Source: Phycisphaerae bacterium
GTDB taxonomy: Bacteria; Planctomycetota; Phycisphaerae; Sedimentisphaerales; SG8-4
DNA length: 29,864 nucleotides
Direction of reading: 5' to 3'
NCBI GenBank assembly: GCA_030603035.1
Contig: JAUVYQ010000014.1
Coordinates: 1-29,864 of the forward strand
Shown: positions 6,517 to 15,112 of the stretch, piece by piece
How positions within the stretch are numbered: position 1 is the stretch's first letter
How the letters are laid out: every line of letters begins with the position of its first letter
Translations under genes and position numbers: made by a program
Notes under the pieces: generated by a model
Seen by the model: only the letters and a program-made list of their open reading frames with translations
Database searches by the model: none
What the model was told of the DNA's origin: nothing

Positions 6517-7976
6517 CGACAGGGACAGCTACCAGAACAGATAAACGTATTCTTTGCAAACTGCACTATAAAAAAATCCGCGCAGCCATAAATTTACCCG
6601 CTCTAAACGAAATATTCGCCGGACTGAAAGGTGCGACAATCCTCGGCGGCAATTCAGCGAAAGCAGATGTGGATAGATTCAGCTACTGGGCTGCCGAGCC
6701 GAAAGAGGTATTTGAATTCCGGGCCGGACAAAAAGAGCCGTTTGGAAAACTACAAAAAGCTCTGGCTAAATACAAACTTCAACAAGACCCAAGACTCAAG
6801 ACTCAAGACTCAAGACCCGAATTGCCGAAGGGAATCTTTCGCGGCGGATGGGTCGGGTATTTTAGCTATGAACTCGGCCGATACATCGAGCGGCTGCCGG
6901 AAACGACAATAGATGACCTTCAAATGCCGCTGATTCGGCTGTGCTTCTACGACCGCGTTATATGCTACGACCATATTGAAGAAACCTGCTGGCTAATCGC
7001 CTTACAGTTGGCGGACGATGTTGAAAAGCCAGAGCAAAAATTAGCTGCTCTTGAGAACCTGCTGGCAAAATCTCAAGAGGTTCTGCTGCCACAACCTCGC
7101 TCTGCGGATATTGAAAACATAGATTTTTCGCGAATTCGCTGCAATATAGATAAAGATTATTACCTGCGGATGGTCGAGAAAATAAAGCGCTATATCTACG
7201 ACGGTGATGTTTACCAGATTAACTTCTCTCAGCGATTTGAATGCGATTATAACGCCAGGCCAATAGAGCTTTATCACTGGCAGAACCATTACAATCCGAG
7301 CGGCTATGCAGCATATATCGACGGCGGAAGTTTTTATATCGTCAGCGCCTCGCCTGAGATGTTTATAACAATTGCCGATGGCGTTATCAGCACCAAGCCG
7401 ATTAAGGGCACGCGGCCGCGAATCAGTGAAGCCGGCAAAGGCAAACAAATCAACGCAAAAAACTTCGATGAACTGCTCTACAGTGAAAAAGAGCAGGCCG
7501 AATTAAATATGATAATTGACCTGGAGCGCAATGACGTCGCCAGAATCTGCGAACACGGGACCAGAAAAGTAATTCAGCCGAGGACAATTGAAAGCTATCC
7601 GACCGTTTTTCACGCTGTGGCAACCGTAGCCGGGCAACTTCAAAAGGATGTTACATTCTGCGATATTCTAAAAGCGATGTTCCCCGGCGGCTCTATTACC
7701 GGCGCTCCAAAAATTCGCTCGATGGAGATTATCGATGAAACCGAGCCGACAGAAAGAAGCGTTTATACCGGCGGCATCGGCTTTATTGGCATCGACGGCA
7801 GTGCCTGCTTGAATATTGCTATACGAACGATTATTATCACGGGCGAAAAGGCCTTTGCCCAAACCGGCGGCGGAATTGTCGCAGATTCCGACCCGGAAGC
7901 CGAATGGCAGGAAACAATTACAAAGGCAAGAGCACTACTGGCAGGCATCCGAGCCGTGATGCGTCATGCGTATTGA
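6513..7976 (+). CDS. pabB: Aminodeoxychorismate synthase component I
   Basis: PabB turns chorismate and ammonia (from the PabA glutaminase) into 4-amino-4-deoxychorismate, the precursor of p-aminobenzoate and folate. It has 487 residues. The C-terminal chorismate-binding domain (about 215-480) contains DVYQINFSQRFE, KPIKGTRPR with K298, ELNMIIDLERND, PGGSITGAPK and GGIVADSDPEAEW. The PIKGT motif, with its lysine, marks PabB against anthranilate synthase TrpE, which has P-x-AGT there. Residues of about 90-103 come from a heptamer repeat in the DNA, and the last residues (MRHAY) also run into a repeat. pabC follows; pabA is not in the window. Confidence 0.92.
   Translation: MTTGTATRTDKRILCKLHYKKIRAAINLPALNEIFAGLKGATILGGNSAKADVDRFSYWAAEPKEVFEFRAGQKEPFGKLQKALAKYKLQQDPRLKTQDSRPELPKGIFRGGWVGYFSYELGRYIERLPETTIDDLQMPLIRLCFYDRVICYDHIEETCWLIALQLADDVEKPEQKLAALENLLAKSQEVLLPQPRSADIENIDFSRIRCNIDKDYYLRMVEKIKRYIYDGDVYQINFSQRFECDYNARPIELYHWQNHYNPSGYAAYIDGGSFYIVSASPEMFITIADGVISTKPIKGTRPRISEAGKGKQINAKNFDELLYSEKEQAELNMIIDLERNDVARICEHGTRKVIQPRTIESYPTVFHAVATVAGQLQKDVTFCDILKAMFPGGSITGAPKIRSMEIIDETEPTERSVYTGGIGFIGIDGSACLNIAIRTIIITGEKAFAQTGGGIVADSDPEAEWQETITKARALLAGIRAVMRHAY
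6784..6818 (+). repeat. In-frame heptamer repeat inside pabB
   Basis: The unit AAGACTC/AAGACCC is iterated about five times. Seven bases per unit shift the codon phase each time, giving DPRLKTQDSRPE. The repeat lies in the variable N-terminal part of PabB, before the conserved GWVGYFSYELGRYIE segment, and the reading frame is kept. Confidence 0.85.
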
Positions 7977-8030
7977 GTATTGCGTAAAAAACTAACGCAA
8001 TACGATATACGCGATACGAGATACGATAAT
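7977..8030. repeat. Inverted ATACGAGATACGA-type repeat between pabB and pabC
   Basis: GTATTGCGT (7977-7985) is the exact reverse complement of ACGCAATAC (7995-8003). An iterated GATATACGCGATACGAGATACGA follows and runs up to the pabC start. The same family occurs near 2186, 5796 and 17880. Confidence 0.8.
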
Positions 8031-8031
8031 A

Positions 8032-8892
8032 ATGGTGGGAAAAGTTTTTCTAAATGACAGGTTAGTCGATATTGACAAGGCCTGTATATCCGTTAGCGAC
8101 AGCGGGTTTTTGTATGGTGCGGGGCTTTTCGAGACGATGCGAAGCTATAACGGCGTGGTGTTCTCGCTGAAAGACCACCTGGACAGACTGTTTTTCAGTG
8201 CCGGCGCTTTATCGATAGAAAATAGCTACGACAGAAAATATATCACCGATGCCATTTACAAAGTCCTGAAAGCAAATAAATTAGCCGATGCGCGTCTTCG
8301 GCTGACACTTACAGGCGGGCCGATGGCCAAACCGGAGGAAGAACGCCGCGCAACACTGCTTATCGCCGCCACAAAATTGACGCCTTATCCGGCTGAATAT
8401 TACAAGAACGGCGTGCTGGTGGTGCTGTGCCCATTCAGATAAAATCCGAGCGAGCCGATTTACGGACACAAGACAACAAGCTATTTCTCGCGTATGCTCG
8501 GGCTAAAGCAGGCACATCAAAAAAGGGCGGCCGAGGCATTATGGTTTACGGTTGATAACCGCCTGGCCGAGGGCTGCATAAGCAATGTGTTTCTGGTCAA
8601 AGATTCGGCCCTCTACACCCCGCCGATTGTAACGCCGGTACTCGCAGGCGTAGCGAGAAAGACCGTCTGCCAGATCGCCTTGAAAAACTCCATCAAATTG
8701 GTTGAAAAAGACCTTTACATAGATGACGTATTGAACACCGACGAGATGTTTCTGACGAATGTGATTATGCAGGTTATGCCGATAAGCAGAGTAGAGAAGC
8801 GCACCATAGGCAACGGCAAGCCCGGCCCGATGACTAAAGAACTGCAAAAATACTTCGATGAGCTTATCAAAAAAGGATGCCAAACAAAATAA
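8032..8892 (+). pseudogene. pabC: Aminodeoxychorismate lyase, interrupted by one in-frame stop
   Basis: PabC is a PLP-dependent class IV aminotransferase-fold lyase that makes p-aminobenzoate from aminodeoxychorismate. Reading through the stop gives 286 residues, normal for the family. The N-terminal half is intact (VSDSGFLYGAGLFETMRSY at about 22-40). Codon 137 is TAA (8440-8442), in CPFR*NPSERIYGHKTTSYFS. Family members often have glutamine at this place, so a single CAA to TAA change would explain it. The PLP lysine would be K147 (GHKTTSY), after the stop, so the short product cannot be active. The second half continues in the same frame without other damage (AEALWFTVDNRLAEGCISNV), which means the lesion is recent, a population variant, or a sequence error. 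A downstream ATG at 8494 could start only a fragment. The specific identity rests on the adjacent pabB. Confidence 0.85.
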
Positions 8893-8921
8893 AAAGTAGC
8901 CATATATAAAGGGAAATCAAA

Positions 8922-9758
8922 ATGCAAAACATAGATATCACGCGACGATTGTGTAAACTTATGCCAATAGTAGCACTGTTAATTGCCTTAATATTTGCCG
9001 GTGTGTTATTAGCTCAGAAGAAAGAGCAAGAGAAGAAGATGGGTATCAGCGACCGCTTTCACTACGAGACCTGCTCGACATGGCGAGGTGCCATTGGGGA
9101 CATATTTCGCAAAAAACCAAAAAAACCCCCTCAATACAAGGCTTACCCTGGGTCAAAGAAGATACAATTACCGAAGCCTGAGTATTCCGGGATGACTGTC
9201 GAAGAAACCCTTAAGAAACGCCGTTCCATACGCAATTATTCCACAAAACCCATTAGCAAAGAACTACTGTCGCAGCTTTTATTTGCCGCCCAAGGCATAA
9301 CGGGGAAAACCTATGATACAACCCTCCGCACCGCACCGTCAGCGGGAGCTTTATATCCCTTTGAAGTTTACGTAGTCGTTAATAATGTGCAGGATTTGCC
9401 GAGGGGTATCTACCACTACTGCGTATTAGACCATGCAATAGAGTTGATCAAAGCTGGTGATTTCCGCGACCAGATTACTGATGCAGGTTTGAAACAACAG
9501 ATGCTGGGTGACGCAGGGGTAACCTTTATTCTATCAGCGATTTTTGACCGCGTCCGTCACAAGTACGCAGAAAGAGGCTTGCGATATGTGTATATGGAAG
9601 CCGGGCACATCAGCCAGAATATATATCTTCAGGCAGTCTCTTTGGGGATGGGTTCTGTTTGCGCCGGCGCCTTTTTAGATGAAAAAGTCAATAAACTGAT
9701 TGATGTTGACGGCCGAAAAGAAGCCGCTATTTACCTGCATGCGGTCGGTTGCTTATGA
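8922..9758 (+). CDS. Membrane-anchored SagB/ThcOx-type nitroreductase-family oxidoreductase
   Basis: This FMN-dependent oxidoreductase has 278 residues. An N-terminal hydrophobic segment (about 13-31) is a signal anchor. The nitroreductase domain begins near residue 88 with MTVEETLKKRRSIRNYS, where the arginine pair contacts FMN. It continues with LLFAAQGIT, APSAGALYPFEVYVV, the stretch RGLRYVYMEAGHISQNIYLQ, and a final LHAVGCL. This pattern fits the SagB/ThcOx group better than NfsA/NfsB. Members near peptide-modifying genes oxidise azolines to azoles, but no such genes are nearby, so the substrate is unknown. AAGGG at about 8908-8912 supports the ATG. It overlaps the next membrane gene by four bases (ATGA). 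Confidence 0.85.
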   Translation: MQNIDITRRLCKLMPIVALLIALIFAGVLLAQKKEQEKKMGISDRFHYETCSTWRGAIGDIFRKKPKKPPQYKAYPGSKKIQLPKPEYSGMTVEETLKKRRSIRNYSTKPISKELLSQLLFAAQGITGKTYDTTLRTAPSAGALYPFEVYVVVNNVQDLPRGIYHYCVLDHAIELIKAGDFRDQITDAGLKQQMLGDAGVTFILSAIFDRVRHKYAERGLRYVYMEAGHISQNIYLQAVSLGMGSVCAGAFLDEKVNKLIDVDGRKEAAIYLHAVGCL

Positions 9759-9976
9759 GACGTCAGAATATTAATTACGCTGTTAGCTTTCTGCTGTTAG
9801 TTTCGGTTACTATCACGGCAATAACGGGTTATATCCAGGCACAACTGGGCCTTCGCAGGTTCGTTCCGCACCGGTACTTTGCTTATGTTACGCTGGGCCT
9901 TACCGCCATCCACGTATATTTTAACGCTGGAAAGCTCTGGCGATACATCCGTGGAAAGTTTAAAAGAAAAACATAA
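9755..9976 (+). CDS. Small two-helix membrane protein (DUF4405/cytochrome b-like)
   Basis: This 73-residue protein has two predicted membrane helices, about 6-27 and 42-58. Histidines are well placed at the start of the second helix (PHRYF) and within it (AIHVYFN). Small DUF4405-type proteins with this layout resemble half of a cytochrome b561-like haem-binding bundle, so it could pass electrons to the membrane-anchored flavoprotein encoded just upstream. That role is inference. I chose the ATG at 9755, which forms an ATGA overlap with the upstream stop; a TTG six bases earlier is possible. The C-terminus is strongly basic (WRYIRGKFKRKT), placing it on the cytoplasmic side. Confidence 0.65.
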   Translation: MRRQNINYAVSFLLLVSVTITAITGYIQAQLGLRRFVPHRYFAYVTLGLTAIHVYFNAGKLWRYIRGKFKRKT

Positions 9977-10001
9977 AGTCAACTTAAGTACCAAAAACTA
10001 T

Positions 10002-11135
10002 ATGAAACTAAAGGGTATAACTGAAAGAATAGAACAGATAGTTCCGCTTGAGTTAGCCCAGGGCTGGGACAATGTCGGACTGCTCATCGGCGACCCGCAG
10101 CAAAATGTAAAAAACATTCTACTGACCATCGATGTAACCGGCGACGTTGTCGCTGAGGCAAAAAGACTAAAAACAGACTTGATTGTGAGTTATCATCCGG
10201 TGATTTGGGACGGCTTAAAGAAAATCACCGCCGATGGGCCGACCAGCGTTGTCTATGATTTGATTCAAGCCGGGATTGCGGTCTTTTCGATACATACCGC
10301 TCTGGATTCGGCCATAGGCGGGGTCAACGACGGCCTTGCAGAGATTATTGGTATTCGCGACGGAAAGCCAATTGGCGATTACGTTGACAGCCCTGGCGGC
10401 GATAATGCACAGCATGGCTTGCGCCATTACAAACTCGTTGTCTTTATTCCCATCGAATCGGCAGCCAAAGTTTCAAATGCGGTCTTTGCCACCGGCGCAG
10501 GAGTAATAGGCAATTACAGCAACTGCGGTTTCGGCGCCGAGGGGACAGGCACCTTTCTGCCTTTGAAGGGTGCCAAGCCGGCTATCGGGAAAAAAGGGGA
10601 ATTGGAAAAGGTCCCGGAGATAAGATTTGAGACAATTGTGCCGGCGGAAAAACTCGACAACGTAATAGCGGCAATGAAAAAGGCACATCCTTACGAGACA
10701 CCCGCCTTCGATTGTTTTAAACTCTACGGAACCCAGTCCGAATTCGGCCTGGGCAGAATCGGCAAATTAGAGAAACCAATGCGGATAGAGCAGATTATTA
10801 AGAGAATAAAGAAATATACCGGTGCGCAGGCCATCGGTATAGTCGGCGATGAAAAACGACTGGTAAAAACAGCGGCGGTCTGCGCCGGCTCGTGCGGTAA
10901 GATTATCAATTCGGTCATCGCTGCTAAATGCGATTTGTACCTGACCGGCGAATTGAAACATCATCAGGCATTAGCCGCACAAGAAGCAGGCCTGACCTGC
11001 ATCTGCTTGAGTCATACCGTCTCGGAGCGGTTCATACTAAGCAAATTGGCAAAACAGTTGCAAAAGCAAATCAAACAGGTAACAATTAGAATAAGCAGAA
11101 AAGACGCAGACCCATTTAAGTGGAAAAACCTATGA
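10002..11135 (+). CDS. NIF3-like dinuclear metal centre protein
   Basis: This member of the NIF3/YbgI/YqfO family has 377 residues. It is the long form, in which a PII/CutA-like domain (about 130-245, ending KKAHPYETPAFD) is inserted between two halves of the NIF3 fold. Metal ligands are visible: H65 in SYHPVIWDG, H98 and D102 in SIHTALDS, and H338 and E342 in SHTVSER. GELKHHQAL at about 316-324 is also conserved. Its role is unsettled; it has been linked to GTP cyclohydrolase-like activity and to metal or nucleotide handling. The first conserved residues start at the ATG at 10002. It overlaps scpB by four bases (ATGA). Confidence 0.92.
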   Translation: MKLKGITERIEQIVPLELAQGWDNVGLLIGDPQQNVKNILLTIDVTGDVVAEAKRLKTDLIVSYHPVIWDGLKKITADGPTSVVYDLIQAGIAVFSIHTALDSAIGGVNDGLAEIIGIRDGKPIGDYVDSPGGDNAQHGLRHYKLVVFIPIESAAKVSNAVFATGAGVIGNYSNCGFGAEGTGTFLPLKGAKPAIGKKGELEKVPEIRFETIVPAEKLDNVIAAMKKAHPYETPAFDCFKLYGTQSEFGLGRIGKLEKPMRIEQIIKRIKKYTGAQAIGIVGDEKRLVKTAAVCAGSCGKIINSVIAAKCDLYLTGELKHHQALAAQEAGLTCICLSHTVSERFILSKLAKQLQKQIKQVTIRISRKDADPFKWKNL

Positions 11136-11800
11136 CAGAAGATGAAAAGACGAATATCGAACACCGAATGCCCAATGCCGAATGTCGAACATCAGATGAG
11201 GAACAAGCTGATTTATCGAAGGACGACCTGGATTCCCGCTTTCGCGGGAATGACAAGGAGCGTGGCGCCAGCAACGAAGTTGAGCCGACGGTTGAGTCGG
11301 CCACAGAAGCGGTTTTATTTGCCAGTGATGAGCCTCTCTCGGCGGAGCGGCTGGCTGATATTGTTGGGACAGGCGTAAAACAAATCCGCCGACACATCAA
11401 AAATCTCAATGACAAATACCAGGCCAACAATAACGCCTTTAGAATAGAGCAAATTGCCGGCGGCTACCAAATGCTTACCTTGAGTCCTTACAATCATTGG
11501 CTAAAGAAGTTACTTCGTGTCCGCAGCGACAGCAAACTAAGCCCCGCGGCCCTGGAGACGCTTGCGATAATTGCGTACAAGCAGCCGGTTATCCGCGCCG
11601 ACATCGAGGCCATCAGGGGCGTTGCGGTCGGCGAGATAGCTCGAGGTCTTATGTATAAGGGACTGGTCAAGATTGTAGGCCGGGCTGAAGTCTTAGGCAG
11701 GCCGATGTTATACGGAACAACAAAGAAGTTTTTGGAAATCTTCGGCCTGAATTCACTCAAAGACCTGCCCAAAATCGAAGAACTAAAAAAGCCGGATTAA
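11132..11800 (+). CDS. scpB: Segregation and condensation protein B
   Basis: ScpB is the kite subunit of the SMC-ScpA-ScpB complex that organises and separates chromosomes. This one has 222 residues. The conserved two winged-helix domains run from about residue 50 (ESATEAVLFASDEPLSAE) to 200, with GGYQML, LSPAALETLAIIAYKQPV and the GEIARGLMYKGLV segment. Residues of about 7-45 are not family sequence. They translate two intergenic repeat families (IEHRMPNAECR and DSRFRGNDK), kept in frame. The ATG at 11132 makes an ATGA overlap with the NIF3 gene; a GTG at 11120 is possible but less likely. scpA is not in the window. Confidence 0.92.
   Translation: MTEDEKTNIEHRMPNAECRTSDEEQADLSKDDLDSRFRGNDKERGASNEVEPTVESATEAVLFASDEPLSAERLADIVGTGVKQIRRHIKNLNDKYQANNNAFRIEQIAGGYQMLTLSPYNHWLKKLLRVRSDSKLSPAALETLAIIAYKQPVIRADIEAIRGVAVGEIARGLMYKGLVKIVGRAEVLGRPMLYGTTKKFLEIFGLNSLKDLPKIEELKKPD
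11150..11253 (+). repeat. Two repeat families inserted in frame in scpB
   Basis: From 11150 to 11188 the DNA is an iterated CGAATATCGAACACCGAATG-type repeat, as found between genes at 4109 and 21397. At 11232-11251 there is a perfect hairpin, ATTCCCGC-TTTC-GCGGGAAT, followed by GACA. It matches the intergenic copy at 11874-11893 (read on the other strand) and the one at 920-939. Both are translated as part of ScpB. Confidence 0.85.
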
Positions 11801-11850
11801 CAATAGCGTTTTTGCAGGTCAGAGGTGAGTGATACCGATTCTATTTAATA

Positions 11851-11936
11851 ATTGCCGATTGCCTGAGCCTGTCATTCCTGCGAAAGCAGGAATCCAGGCC
11901 TTTCCGGTCGGCACTATATCCGATTCTATCGGCAAT
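11851..11936. repeat. Nested inverted repeat between convergent scpB and the esterase fusion
   Basis: ATTGCCGAT (11851-11859) is the exact reverse complement of ATCGGCAAT (11928-11936). Inside it lies the hairpin ATTCCTGC-GAAA-GCAGGAAT (11874-11893). A 10-bp direct repeat CCGATTCTAT is at 11835-11844 and 11920-11929. The layout, an outer 9-bp inverted pair around an ATTCC hairpin, is the same as at 903-963. It may also serve as a terminator between the two convergent genes, which is inference. Confidence 0.75.
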
Positions 11937-11943
11937 CTTTAAC

Positions 11944-12000
11944 TATGATTGGTATGACATGTCAGGTAACCGACTTCTCACTTCGCTGTTGCCAATCATA
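11944..12000. repeat. Inverted repeat with 9-bp arms
   Basis: TATGATTGG (11944-11952) is the exact reverse complement of CCAATCATA (11992-12000). It lies just beyond the 3' end of the minus-strand esterase fusion and next to the nested element at 11851. It may be another repeat or part of a terminator. Confidence 0.55.
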
Positions 12001-12021
12001 ATAAACAGCACGGGGCACGGT

Positions 12022-12427
12022 TTAATCCCACCTTAGTACCACTGCGTCTGCGCTGACGGCATCTGCGGGTCTGGGGTGGTCGGCGTTGAAGGCGTACATA
12101 TCGTCTTGCTTTTCAATGACGACAAAGCCTTCATCAATCGAGCCATCCGGCTTCGCAATCTTATCGAGTGAAAGTCCCAGATGCTTGGCAAGAAATTTGT
12201 ACGCGCCGATGCGCTTCGACCGGCCATAATCGTGTCCTTCCTCGGGAAGATGCAGATTCTCGACAACAGACTCGGCACCATAGAGACGATAGACATTGCG
12301 GATGTAAGGGAACTCGACCTTCGGCGTGTTCTTGGTCCAATCCTTGCCATCGGAGATTAGCAGTTGGGGCCGAGGCGCAGCCAGAGCGGCGATGTCCGCA
12401 TTGTTTGTCTCGTGGGTACCGCTCTCT
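12022..12427 (-). pseudogene. Out-of-frame C-terminus of the heparinase-esterase fusion
   Basis: The rest of the esterase domain is readable in another frame. Removing one AG from the AGAG run at 12422-12425 (minus strand) gives [21 protein letters not shown] after K859. It runs 133 residues to a TAA at 12022-12024, for a total of 992. The recovered part includes [20 protein letters not shown] and [11 protein letters not shown], whose histidine is the expected catalytic base. The sequence is otherwise intact, so the shift is either recent or an assembly or sequencing error. I found no slippery site of the classical programmed type. Confidence 0.8.
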
Positions 12428-15002
12428 TATGGATGGGCATACCACTTTCACAGACGCAGCCACCGAAAAAGTGCGCTGATACCATTACCGTAGGCACTGA
12501 TACGGCGATACGGTCATCGACTGCGGTCAGCATAAATGATTGTGTTCCTCCGCCGGAACAACCGGTGATGCCGATGCGTTTTGGGTCCACGTCCTTTAGC
12601 GAAGTCAGAAAGTCAATGGCACGGATAGAGTTCCATAGCTGCAATTTAAGAACCTTCGGGCGTCTGTGCTGCCATCCTGCATTCTTCCAGTCACCCCATC
12701 CGACCATATCGTATGAGAAAACAACTGCTCCCATCTTGGCCAATGTTGCGCAGCGCTTCTGCTGTTCAGGTCGAAACCGCCCATAGTTCTCAGGTCTGCT
12801 GGCGTGTCCGTGGGGACATAGCACGGCGGGAAAAGGCGTTTTGCCTTTTCGTGGTCGATACAGACTTCCCGTAACAAAAACACCCGGCAGGCTCTCAAAC
12901 GCCACATTTTCTACCGTGTAGCCATCGTATTCACGTTTGCTGTGAATGATAGGATTCAAAGCGCACTTCTTGGGCATTGGCAAAAGCTCAGCTCCACGAA
13001 GGATGCCTTCACGAATTCTTTTGGCCCGCGTTTTCCATTCGGCCAAATTGGAATAACTTCGGGCAAATCTGGCGAGCTGCTCTTTCGCCGCCTCTTCACT
13101 GTGATAGTGTCCCTGGCAAAGTTGAGGTTCCTTGCCCCACTCTGCCAGCGGTTTTACCTGAAGTGTCTTAACAACATTGCCATCACTCCAAGCCGGCGAG
13201 AGCAGAATTGCAATCCGCACATTGCCTTTGGCTTCAGGCAATCGGAGCACAAGTCGTCTTACACCTTTATTAGTTTTCTCAGGCGGCTTCTGCTCGGCTG
13301 ACTCAACTACAAATTCCGCACCGGCAGGAGAAAGCACTCGCGCAATCAGTTCTTTACCCTTGAGAGTAAGTGCCGCTACTGCCTTTTTCTTGACGGTGAT
13401 TTTCGCGTCCGTCGTCATACCCCAGGCCACCTCACAGGGCCTTTCAATCTCGAACTCGTCCTGCACGAGCACCGCTCGCCGGTTCTGTACCATTGCAACA
13501 CCACGTGTTACCTTCTTTGCAAACTTTTTGTAAGCGCCCGTCAAATCAACAATAACAAAACCGGATGACTTCTTCGACTCGAATTTGATAAACCGTGACT
13601 TCGCTAATTCATCCTGGTCTTCGCCGCCCAGCAGGGGAATATTATGACTGGCTGAGTTCAAACGGTAATAGGACCAGCGCTTGCCACCTTTTTTTCTATC
13701 CCAGTAACCGGGCAGATTGTAGTTGTCAGAGCCAAGGTCGCGTGCCCAGCGAACGCCGAGGGCATCAAACTCGAAGTTGCCGAGGTCCAGATGGCCGTGA
13801 TTGACCTGGTTGTAGCCGGCCTTGACACCGACAAATAGTGCTTCGGGGTCGTTCCACGCACTGCGGAATACCGCTACTTCCACGGGGCCGCGGAAATAGC
13901 GGTCAAGGTCTTTCGATGCGGGCTTCTTCTTTGGAGCCGGCACATACCAGACCACGTGTTGGGGACTGGCGCTGCGTTTGGCAAGCATCGCATGCTCCTC
14001 GTCCGCGTAAAATGAATCATTGTAGGCACGAGCAAGCCAGAACAGGCACGGCATAGTCCTCCTCGAGCTTTTCTCTCCAACGTCGGCGAAGTTCAGATAC
14101 AGACCGGTCGGGCCGGTCGTATATATCGGGAAGTTTCCGGATTCGGCCAGGCCCTTGATTTGCAGAAGCCCGAAGTCTTTTCCCAGAGCGGTCTGAAGCG
14201 CCGTCAGGCCGTACGCCGTGTAATGTGTGGCATAGCTCCAGTAACCGGGCCCTTCACCCCACGCACCATCGGGGCCGTAGCTCTTAAGCGCACGCGGCAG
14301 CGACCGAACCGCACCGGGAACAATCTGCTTGGCGTACTGCGGGTCGGTTTCTGCAATCGCCAAAGCCCCTATCAGCAGTCCGCCATTACACACCTGATTC
14401 CAATTAAACTCGGTTCTTGTCCACCCGGCGCCCCTGCCGGAATAGGTCGCGATACCGGGTTTCATACCGTTTTTGATAAGGCCCGATTTAATCTGATTGC
14501 GCGTCTGCTCATCCAAATAGTCAAAGAGCCAATCGTAACCGACACCGACAGCGTGTGACATTTCAGCCGTGTCGAGAAAGTGAGACGGGTTCCAGTCCTT
14601 GAACGCGCAGACGGCCAGCAGATTCTCCGCCGCCTTGTCAGCATACTTCTCCTGCCCCGTCCATCTCCACGCAAGGCCAAGGGCGTAAATCCGGTGCAGG
14701 CACGCTCTGCTGACATGAAGAAGCCTCGGCCCAATCTTCTTGTAAGTAAGCACCGGCCTTTCGATATACGCATCTGCCTGCTGGAGAACGTCCCTCAAAC
14801 ACTTCTGCAGGACTTTATCTTTTGCATACTGTTTTTTGAGCTTTTCCAGGTCTTTGTCCTTCAACATCAATCGGGGGTGGCCCTGGTCGAGCGTCGCAAG
14901 GACCGTGGAAGACTCTATAACAAATTCCGTATCAACCCCCAACGCTGGATTGCACCAAGCCAGGATAATCACAAATACAACAAGTCTACACTTATTTGTC
15001 AT
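12357..15002 (-). CDS. Secreted heparinase II/III-like and esterase fusion, frameshifted near its end
   Basis: This exported protein probably breaks down an acidic or acylated polysaccharide. As read it has 881 residues. A signal peptide ends near ALG (22). Residues of about 40-340 form an alpha-toroid lyase-like domain ([28 protein letters not shown] at 248-261). Residues of about 370-600 match the heparinase II/III beta domain, with [16 protein letters not shown] at 401-416. From about 640 an alpha/beta-hydrolase domain of the acetyl-xylan-esterase kind follows, with LCPHGHAS at 728-735 and nucleophile S816 in GITGCSGGG. After K859 the frame shifts and only 22 unrelated residues remain, so the catalytic histidine is lost. 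GGAGG at 15009-15013 on the minus strand gives a strong ribosome binding site, unusual in this window. Confidence 0.85.
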   Translation of the reverse strand: MTNKCRLVVFVIILAWCNPALGVDTEFVIESSTVLATLDQGHPRLMLKDKDLEKLKKQYAKDKVLQKCLRDVLQQADAYIERPVLTYKKIGPRLLHVSRACLHRIYALGLAWRWTGQEKYADKAAENLLAVCAFKDWNPSHFLDTAEMSHAVGVGYDWLFDYLDEQTRNQIKSGLIKNGMKPGIATYSGRGAGWTRTEFNWNQVCNGGLLIGALAIAETDPQYAKQIVPGAVRSLPRALKSYGPDGAWGEGPGYWSYATHYTAYGLTALQTALGKDFGLLQIKGLAESGNFPIYTTGPTGLYLNFADVGEKSSRRTMPCLFWLARAYNDSFYADEEHAMLAKRSASPQHVVWYVPAPKKKPASKDLDRYFRGPVEVAVFRSAWNDPEALFVGVKAGYNQVNHGHLDLGNFEFDALGVRWARDLGSDNYNLPGYWDRKKGGKRWSYYRLNSASHNIPLLGGEDQDELAKSRFIKFESKKSSGFVIVDLTGAYKKFAKKVTRGVAMVQNRRAVLVQDEFEIERPCEVAWGMTTDAKITVKKKAVAALTLKGKELIARVLSPAGAEFVVESAEQKPPEKTNKGVRRLVLRLPEAKGNVRIAILLSPAWSDGNVVKTLQVKPLAEWGKEPQLCQGHYHSEEAAKEQLARFARSYSNLAEWKTRAKRIREGILRGAELLPMPKKCALNPIIHSKREYDGYTVENVAFESLPGVFVTGSLYRPRKGKTPFPAVLCPHGHASRPENYGRFRPEQQKRCATLAKMGAVVFSYDMVGWGDWKNAGWQHRRPKVLKLQLWNSIRAIDFLTSLKDVDPKRIGITGCSGGGTQSFMLTAVDDRIAVSVPTVMVSAHFFGGCVCESGMPIHKRAVPTRQTMRTSPLWLRLGPNC

Positions 15003-15112
15003 AGTCCACCTCCATTTCTGGGTGATGTATTAGCGTTATTGTGAACCCTCCTGACGACAAAGCTCACCAGCCTCCCATACATCAAAAAAGGCCGGGCAGG
15101 TGGAACGCGTGG

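Noticed and set aside
6513..7976. Anthranilate synthase TrpE as the identity of the chorismate enzyme
   Set aside because: The KPIKGT motif with K298 and the neighbouring pabC-like gene favour PabB.
11116..11430. Minus-strand frame antisense to scpB (contains FPRKRESR)
   Set aside because: It is a translation of the ATTCCCGC hairpin repeat on the other strand, a known source of false proteins.
12422..12427. Programmed ribosomal frameshift in the esterase domain
   Set aside because: No classical slippery heptamer or supporting signal is seen; a two-base AG expansion or sequence error explains the break more simply.
12357..15002. Plus-strand frames inside the heparinase-esterase region (for example 12942-13301 and 14580-15044)
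   Set aside because: They are antisense to a protein with clear domains and signal peptide, and have no recognisable products.
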